Assembly: GCA_016284115.1 (NCBI GenBank)
Contig: JAEEOD010000288.1
Location: 1 to 9,414 of the forward strand
Length of the DNA: 9,414 nt
From: Bacteroidaceae bacterium
GTDB taxonomy: Bacteria; Bacteroidota; Bacteroidia; Bacteroidales; Bacteroidaceae
Direction of reading: 5' to 3'
In this document: one piece after another, positions 6,429 to 9,414 of the stretch
Layout: each line of letters starts with the position of its first letter
How positions within the stretch are numbered: the stretch's first letter is position 1
The notes under the pieces: model-generated
Database searches by the model: none
Told to the model about the DNA's origin: nothing
The model's input: only the letters and a program-made list of their open reading frames with translations
Program-made: the position numbers and the translations under genes

Positions 6429-7544
6429 TTATTCGCTATAATTGTGATCTACAACGATGACCACCTGCATGTCAGGCACCAATGGCTGTATCTCACTGGT
6501 AAGTCGGCTAACAAAAGTAGTATCGTCATGAACAGAAATGTCGGGGACAACATCAACAGATAGCATCTTATCCTTTTCTGAGTAGTAGAAGCCATGAACT
6601 TGAGCAATATCCTGATGAGATGAAAGTGTCTGCATTACAGTAGATTGCAATTCAGTACGTCTATTCTTCCCTGTAGCTATTGCATATACGCCAACGGTCA
6701 TGATAATGCCATAATGATCGAACAACTGTGTAGAGATTTTGCGTGTAAGACCGTGAATATCGTGAGCCGACATCGTGTCATAGACATTAATGTGCAGTGA
6801 ACCAATTTTCACATCAGGACCATAATTATGCAAGATGAGGTCATACACTCCATGCACATCTTCGAAGTTGGAAACCTCTTTCTTTATCTCGTTGGTAAGT
6901 TCAGCAGGGATACTGGTACCCAATAGCTCATTAATAGGCGAAGCCAACATTTCTACACCTGCCTTAATAATGACTAAAGAAATCAAAGTTCCAAGAATTC
7001 CGTCAAGCGAAACGCCCCACAGCAGCATAACACCAGCAGAGATGAGTGTTGCCAATGTAATGATGGCATCGAATAAGGCATCTGAGCCAGAAGCTATTAA
7101 TGCATCGCTCTTCAAAAATTCACCTTTTCGTTTGACGTACTGCCCTAACACCAGTTTTCCCACAATGGCTACCACAATGACCACAAGTGTAGTTGTAGTG
7201 TATTCTGGCTCTGAAGGATTGAGAATCTTCTTGATTGACTCAATAAATGAGGTAATACCTGCAGACAGTACGATAACGGCAATGATGATGGCGCTGAAAT
7301 ACTCGATACGTCCAAAGCCAAAAGGATGCTTGCGATCAGCTGGACGTTGTGATAGTTTCGTGCCTACTATAGTGATAACACTCGACAATGCATCGCTCAG
7401 ATTATTGACGGCATCCATTATAATGGCTATTGAACTTGACAGAATACCTACTACAGCTTTGAAACCAGCCAACAACACATTAGCTATAATACCTATCCAA
7501 CTGGTTCGTATAATTTGCTGAGATCTATCATTCGTTGTTCCCAT
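6429..7544 (-). CDS. Cation diffusion facilitator (CDF) metal exporter with doubled C-terminal domain, probably Mn/Fe type
   Basis: A 371-residue inner-membrane metal/proton antiporter of the CDF family. Six membrane segments lie between about 12 and 205. The transport site in TM2 reads MDAVNNLSD (43-51), giving an NxxxD site (Asn47, Asp51), and TM5 reads SDALFD (154-159), giving DxxxD (Asp155, Asp159). Zinc carriers normally have a His in one or both pairs; the all-N/D site points to Mn2+ or Fe2+ instead (inference from family knowledge). The cytoplasmic domain at 212-290 contains VHGVYDLILHNYGPDVKIGSLHINV and matches the ferredoxin-like CDF dimerisation domain. A further 75 residues (297-371; HQDIAQVHGFYYSEKDKMLSVDVVPD, ending VVIVVDHNYSE) look like a second copy of that fold, making the protein longer than the usual 290-310. 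The start ATG at 7542-7544 precedes the first membrane helix with a short polar leader. It lies 67 bases after the hydrolase gene on the same strand and may share its transcript. Confidence 0.93.
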   Translation of the reverse strand: MGTTNDRSQQIIRTSWIGIIANVLLAGFKAVVGILSSSIAIIMDAVNNLSDALSSVITIVGTKLSQRPADRKHPFGFGRIEYFSAIIIAVIVLSAGITSFIESIKKILNPSEPEYTTTTLVVIVVAIVGKLVLGQYVKRKGEFLKSDALIASGSDALFDAIITLATLISAGVMLLWGVSLDGILGTLISLVIIKAGVEMLASPINELLGTSIPAELTNEIKKEVSNFEDVHGVYDLILHNYGPDVKIGSLHINVYDTMSAHDIHGLTRKISTQLFDHYGIIMTVGVYAIATGKNRRTELQSTVMQTLSSHQDIAQVHGFYYSEKDKMLSVDVVPDISVHDDTTFVSRLTSEIQPLVPDMQVVIVVDHNYSE

Positions 7545-7611
7545 GTTCTTAAATCTTCTATAATAAACAGCTATAATTCTATCTACATCAGCCAGTTAAA
7601 CCAACAACATT

Positions 7612-8301
7612 TTAATATCTTTGATTGATGAGCCACGCAAATCCTTTTGCAATTCTTTCATCTGAGTGTTGGAAATGATTACCAGGATTCCACTCAAGCA
7701 CAGTATTGATTCTTTGAGCCACCAACAGTTCCTGTTGCCTGCGAATACAGTTTCCGACCTGTGTCATGACTGGATTTTTCGTCTTTTCCTCCTTATCTCC
7801 GAGACTAAGATAGATATCAGCCACAATAGGTTTGTGGTTATCCGCATAATCAATCCACTGAGGATACCAAACAGATGGAGAGGCTGCAGCAATACCATCA
7901 AAAACTTTTGTCTGATAACCTGCCCATAAGGCAAAGAAACCAGCTAACGAATAACCCCCTAACAGACATCGCATAGTATCTTTACTGTAAAAGCCTTTTT
8001 GTGCTAACTGAGGAATCAGTTTTTCCAACACAAATGAAAGAGTCATTACAGCTCCATCCCCAAAAGGAATTTTCCCGAAGACAGGAGGGGCAGGCCAAGG
8101 TGTAAGTTCATTCTGCCAGTCCTTTATTTCGAAAGCTACAAATGTAAAGGACTTATCTACCAAAGAATGAATCATAGTCACCTCATTGTTCAACACCTCC
8201 AGATCATGCTCATCTATGGGTTGGATCAACAAACATTCAGCCTGCTCAGATTGATAAATCTTACAAATCCTATCATTTATGTGGATGGTTCTTTCTTTCA
8301 T
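7612..8301 (-). CDS. Alpha/beta hydrolase, putative serine esterase
   Basis: A 229-residue, probably cytoplasmic, alpha/beta hydrolase; no signal peptide or membrane helix is visible. The nucleophile elbow is GGYSLAGFFALWAG (115-128), giving Ser118 within G-x-S-x-x-G. A probable acid lies in SLGDKEEKTKNPVM (166-179; Asp169 or a following Glu), and the catalytic His is His209 in WNPGNHFQH. The layout, including AASPSVWYPQW shortly after the nucleophile and the SLGDKEEKT strand-loop, is that of esterase-D-like and siderophore-esterase-like (IroE/Fes) proteins. The natural substrate is not evident, and I would not assign siderophore hydrolysis, since no siderophore genes are nearby. It starts 39 bases after the flavin-reductase-like gene and is followed 67 bases later by the CDF gene, all on one strand. 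Confidence 0.85.
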   Translation of the reverse strand: MKERTIHINDRICKIYQSEQAECLLIQPIDEHDLEVLNNEVTMIHSLVDKSFTFVAFEIKDWQNELTPWPAPPVFGKIPFGDGAVMTLSFVLEKLIPQLAQKGFYSKDTMRCLLGGYSLAGFFALWAGYQTKVFDGIAAASPSVWYPQWIDYADNHKPIVADIYLSLGDKEEKTKNPVMTQVGNCIRRQQELLVAQRINTVLEWNPGNHFQHSDERIAKGFAWLINQRY

Positions 8302-8322
8302 CTTACATCCAATACTCTAAGC

Positions 8323-8341
8323 AAAAAAAAGAATGATTCTT
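8323..8341 (-). terminator. Weak possible intrinsic terminator between the flavoprotein pair and the hydrolase gene
   Basis: On the minus strand, right at the stop codon of the flavin-reductase-like gene, a small inverted repeat AAGAA-TCA-TTCTT (8329-8341) runs straight into a T8 tract (8323-8330). The stem is only 5 bp, mostly A-T, and overlaps the T-run, so any termination would be partial at best. It could reduce read-through into the hydrolase and CDF genes. Confidence 0.25.
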
Positions 8342-8904
8342 CATTTCAGCTGTCTACCATCAGAGAAAGCCTTGCCTACAGTTTTGCCAAGCTGGATATA
8401 GGTATGGTGTACAGGGTCAAAGGTAATCAGTCCCATTTTTTCCACATCAGGCTTGCCATCTTCAGCCAAATACTTCTCATCGCAAAGGATGTTCACGATT
8501 TCTGCTATAAGATAATACCCTGTCTCACTCTCATCTAACTTTTGTTTCACGCTACATTCCAATGTCATGGGAAATTCCTTGAATACAGGAGCATTCACGT
8601 TGGGAGCCTTCTCTACTGTCCACCCTGTTCTCTCCAACTTGTCAGGAGTATTCCTTCCACTGACGATACCCACATAGTCAGCAGCTATCATAGTACTTGC
8701 AGTAGCGAAAGTAACTGTGAGCTCTGGATTAACAGCAAGGTTGTCCGTAGTTTGATGAGAGCCAAGTGAGATTATAATCTCGTGTGCATCCCAATGACCA
8801 GCCCAAGCAGCATTCATAGCATTAGGCTTACCTTCCTTATCATAAGTGCCGATAATCAGCACGGGTTGTGGCAATAACCACGCATTAGATTTAAAACCCT
8901 TCAT
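8341..8904 (-). CDS. Flavin reductase-like FMN-binding protein (flavoredoxin type)
   Basis: A 187-residue protein of the flavin reductase-like/FMN-binding split-barrel family, which includes flavoredoxins and flavin:NAD(P)H reductases. Visible family features are PVLIIGTYDKEGKPNAMNAAW (14-34), the strand-loop-strand at the FMN site; IISLGSHQTTDNL (44-56), the loop that contacts the flavin phosphate; and ADYVGIVSGRNTPDKLER (75-92), typical of the flavoredoxin branch. The length is normal and there is no signal, so it is a soluble cytoplasmic protein. It starts 3 bases after the stop of the flavodoxin-like gene (TAGTTTATG), so the two flavoproteins are probably translationally coupled and may work as an electron-transfer pair. 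The electron donor and acceptor cannot be told from sequence. Confidence 0.92.
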   Translation of the reverse strand: MKGFKSNAWLLPQPVLIIGTYDKEGKPNAMNAAWAGHWDAHEIIISLGSHQTTDNLAVNPELTVTFATASTMIAADYVGIVSGRNTPDKLERTGWTVEKAPNVNAPVFKEFPMTLECSVKQKLDESETGYYLIAEIVNILCDEKYLAEDGKPDVEKMGLITFDPVHHTYIQLGKTVGKAFSDGRQLK

Positions 8905-8907
8905 AAA

Positions 8908-9414
8908 CTATATTTTTTCAGCCATCATTTTTCCTGCTTCGAAAGCTTTTTGCAAGTCCTGCTCCCAATGCTCGTCACGCCACTGACGCTTAGCTTCTTC
9001 TGAGAAACCAGCAAGCTCAAAGCGATCGTAGTTCTTCACTTGATATGTGTTATAAGCAATCAAGCGTTCTGGTTCTCCAAGGGCAGCTTTAATGCAGTTC
9101 TCCATCGAACCATAGCCCTGACAGTTATTCATCTCAGGAGTTCCATTCATGGTCTCCACCAATACAACAGGCAGACGTTTTGGAGCTGTCAAGCTATAAT
9201 CATTATAGGAAAGCCATGGAAAAGCCAGACGTTCCAGAAATGTGCGCATCTGACCAGTTACATCACCAAAATAAATTGGTGAGCCCAACACTAATCCGTC
9301 AGCTTCAGCAATTTCTTCAAGTATAGGTGTCAGCGCATCCTTGAATTTACAAACATTCGATGCCTTACCCTTAATCTTACATGCCATACACGACATACAT
9401 CCTTTATAGTCAAG
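8908..9414 (-). CDS. Flavodoxin-fold NAD(P)H-dependent FMN reductase / iron-sulfur flavoprotein-like, partial
   Basis: The frame is open to the right edge of the window, so the N-terminus is missing; 168 residues are visible. An in-frame ATG at 9394-9396 is unlikely to be the start, because the codons before it read LDYKGC and complete the family motif GCMSCMACK. The N-terminal FMN-phosphate motif (GSPR-like) expected about 40-50 residues earlier lies outside the window. Visible features are a cysteine cluster C-x2-C-x2-C-x9-C (visible residues 6, 9, 12, 22); DGLVLGSPIYFGDVTGQMRTFLER (39-62), the conserved second flavin-binding loop and following helix of the NADPH-dependent FMN reductase family; then an ordinary C-terminal half ending KMMAEKI. 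The cysteines resemble the compact motif of iron-sulfur flavoproteins, although the last spacing is long. It lies first, as far as visible, in a minus-strand cluster with the flavin-reductase-like gene. Confidence 0.88.
   Translation of the reverse strand, partial: LDYKGCMSCMACKIKGKASNVCKFKDALTPILEEIAEADGLVLGSPIYFGDVTGQMRTFLERLAFPWLSYNDYSLTAPKRLPVVLVETMNGTPEMNNCQGYGSMENCIKAALGEPERLIAYNTYQVKNYDRFELAGFSEEAKRQWRDEHWEQDLQKAFEAGKMMAEKI

Noticed and set aside
6835..7521. A 228-codon open frame on the plus strand, opposite the CDF gene.
   Set aside because: Its translation is low-complexity Ser/Thr/Ile-rich, shows no domain, and lies fully antisense to a well-conserved membrane transporter.
7545..7611. 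Possible promoter for the CDF gene in the 67-base gap after the hydrolase gene.
   Set aside because: I could find no TAnnTTTG box on the minus strand here; the gap is just A-T rich.
9394..9396. ATG as the start of the flavodoxin-like gene.
   Set aside because: The frame stays open to the window edge, and the preceding codons complete a conserved GC..C..C motif, so the gene begins outside the window.

Overview
The window looks like chromosomal DNA from a Bacteroidota bacterium, most likely a gut or oral Prevotella/Segatella-like or Bacteroides-like organism. The signs are a TAnnTTTG-type promoter box, start codons without a clear Shine-Dalgarno sequence, a lipoprotein glycosidase of the GH109 type, and a small FolK-like domain of the kind I associate with Bacteroidota. 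The genus call is an inference. I see no rRNA, tRNA, CRISPR array, insertion sequence or long repeat.

Layout. Positions 1-2746 (minus strand) hold a cell-envelope operon: a bifunctional class A penicillin-binding protein, followed 4 bases later by a fused reading frame that joins a FolK-like domain to the start of KdsB and runs off the left edge. A 109-base divergent intergenic region (2747-2855) carries a good forward promoter and a weaker reverse one. Positions 2856-6222 (plus strand) hold three genes joined by two identical 4-base ATGA overlaps: a GH109-type lipoprotein (probable alpha-N-acetylgalactosaminidase), a sugar kinase resembling N-acetylhexosamine 1-kinase, and an AraC-family regulator. 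They look like a compact, self-regulated unit that releases GalNAc from mucin-type or blood-group-A glycans and traps it as a sugar 1-phosphate. A 54-codon remnant of a secreted M28-type peptidase follows (6254-6418) and stops 10 bases short of the next gene.

Positions 6429-9414 (minus strand) hold, in transcription order, an edge-truncated flavodoxin-like or iron-sulfur flavoprotein, a flavin-reductase-like FMN protein, a small alpha/beta hydrolase, and a CDF cation exporter whose metal-site residues suggest Mn/Fe rather than Zn. The two flavoproteins are 3 bases apart and surely co-transcribed. The hydrolase and CDF genes may belong to the same transcript, but a weak hairpin plus T-run precedes the hydrolase.

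Most notable are the FolK-like/KdsB fusion, the GH109-kinase-AraC cassette with a non-Tat lipoprotein signal on an NAD-dependent hydrolase family, and the deletion scar in the peptidase gene. No stretch over 300 bases lacks a gene.
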